Origin: Lachnospiraceae bacterium
Lineage (GTDB): Bacteria; Bacillota; Clostridia; Lachnospirales; Lachnospiraceae
Direction of reading: 5' to 3'
Length of the DNA: 64,000 bases
NCBI GenBank assembly: GCA_017470935.1
Contig: JAFUXG010000059.1
Coordinates: 124,001 to 188,000, forward strand
In this document: piece after piece, positions 63,628-64,000 of the stretch
How the letters are laid out: the number at the start of each line of letters is the position of its first letter
Numbering within the stretch: the first letter of the stretch is position 1
The notes under the pieces: generated by a model
Databases searched by the model: none
What the model was told of the DNA's origin: nothing
Seen by the model: only the letters and a program-made list of their open reading frames with translations
Position numbers and translations under genes: made by a program

Positions 63628-63680
63628 ACACACATGCTTTGTCAAACTAACCCTTGATAAGCATGTGTGTTATTTTTTCT
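63628..63680. terminator. Terminator after hslO
   Basis: ACACACATGCTT (63628-63639) pairs with AAGCATGTGTGT (63659-63670), 12 bp, followed by TATTTTTTCTTTTTT on the plus strand. It lies between converging genes. Confidence 0.9.
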
Positions 63681-63683
63681 TTT

Positions 63684-64000
63684 TTATTGAGCAGCCGGCA
63701 AAGCACATGCTGCATCTGGCATATTATTATAGACCGGAATATAGAATACCATAGTGTCTGACATAACACCTATGGCAGCATATGCTGCCCTGGTCGTTCT
63801 TCCCTCAGCCCATGGAGCTTGAACATTAGTCATATACTGGTGTGTATAAAGCCTGGTCTGATCAGAAGGATGAACATTAAACTTCTGAAAATACAAGGTA
63901 TCTTGTCCTATTGCAATATAATTCTTTGCTATATATGATGCTCCACCTGTGATGGATTTATAAGGGGTTGTCCATGGTCTTCCATAGGTTGTTGCATTTG
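63684..64000 (-). CDS. C-terminal end of a glucosaminidase-like cell-wall protein (partial)
   Basis: The frame is open from the stop at 63684 to the right edge of the window, giving the last ~105 residues of a longer protein. The segment reads TTYGRPWTTPYKSITGGASY, IAIGQDTLYFQKFNV, then YTHQYMTNVQAPWAEG and VFYIPVYNNMP. These match, from memory, the C-terminal half of GH73/LytD-type N-acetylglucosaminidase domains found in many Clostridia, where the IGQDTLYxQKF and IPVYxNMP segments are conserved. It probably trims peptidoglycan. The N-terminus and any signal peptide lie outside the window. Confidence 0.8.
   Translation of the reverse strand, partial: NATTYGRPWTTPYKSITGGASYIAKNYIAIGQDTLYFQKFNVHPSDQTRLYTHQYMTNVQAPWAEGRTTRAAYAAIGVMSDTMVFYIPVYNNMPDAACALPAAQ

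Overview
This is a chromosomal window from a low-GC, spore-forming Firmicute, most likely a gut Lachnospiraceae (Clostridia). The reasons are a division/cell-wall (dcw) cluster running straight into spoIIGA-sigE-sigG, strong AGGAGG-type ribosome sites with several GTG and TTG starts, a YtrA-type GntR/ABC module, a pta gene, a DUF5684-type protein and bacterial glycogen genes. About 85% of the genes lie on the minus strand. I see no CRISPR array, rRNA, transposase or prophage. One tRNA (Gly-GCC) is present.

Layout. 1-3.7 kb: a 53-bp tandem repeat, an acidic membrane protein, an LtrA-like protein, and a divergent pair of metal-type regulators (Fur-like and DtxR/MntR-like) sharing a spacer with a palindrome. 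3.7-9.0 kb: pta, a membrane-anchored lipase-like hydrolase, and a NAD operon nadB-orf-nadC. 9.2-14.8 kb: an arginine island (argD, argH) interleaved with a glutaredoxin, a mazEF-type toxin-antitoxin pair, small hypotheticals and a gene split by an in-frame amber codon. 14.8-19.2 kb: an MscS channel, a GlgB-like protein with substituted active-site residues and a histone-H1-like tail, and a P-loop kinase. 19.4-36 kb: the dcw/sporulation cluster, transcribed as mraZ-rsmH-ftsL-ftsI-spoVD-mraY-murD-ftsW-murA-ftsQ-ftsZ, then spoIIGA-sigE-sigG behind a strong terminator. The mraZ promoter carries five GTGG boxes spaced exactly 10 bp apart.

36.5-46 kb: lgt, ychF, two tandem AlbA_2/HATPase regulator genes (the second broken, both with A-tract tandem repeats), then a five-gene operon of two ABC ATPases, two membrane proteins and a GntR regulator. 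46-51 kb: a polyamine transporter operon potA-potB-potCD, with permease and binding protein fused. 51-55 kb: DUF5684-type protein, YebC, a CbbX/SpoVK-like AAA ATPase and a LysR regulator. 55-64 kb: serS, glgA, an HD hydrolase, tRNA-Gly, a type IV pilin-like protein next to a large unknown protein, an acidic membrane protein, hslO and the C-terminal end of a glucosaminidase-like protein running off the window.

How it fits together: the core of the window makes and divides the cell wall (dcw, lgt) and commits the mother cell and forespore (sigE, sigG). The rest is metabolism (NAD, arginine, acetate, glycogen) and transport. The most unusual items are the altered GlgB paralog, the homopolymer-repeat regulator pair, a SpoVD-like PBP with KTA instead of KTG, and a palindromic intergenic element present twice.
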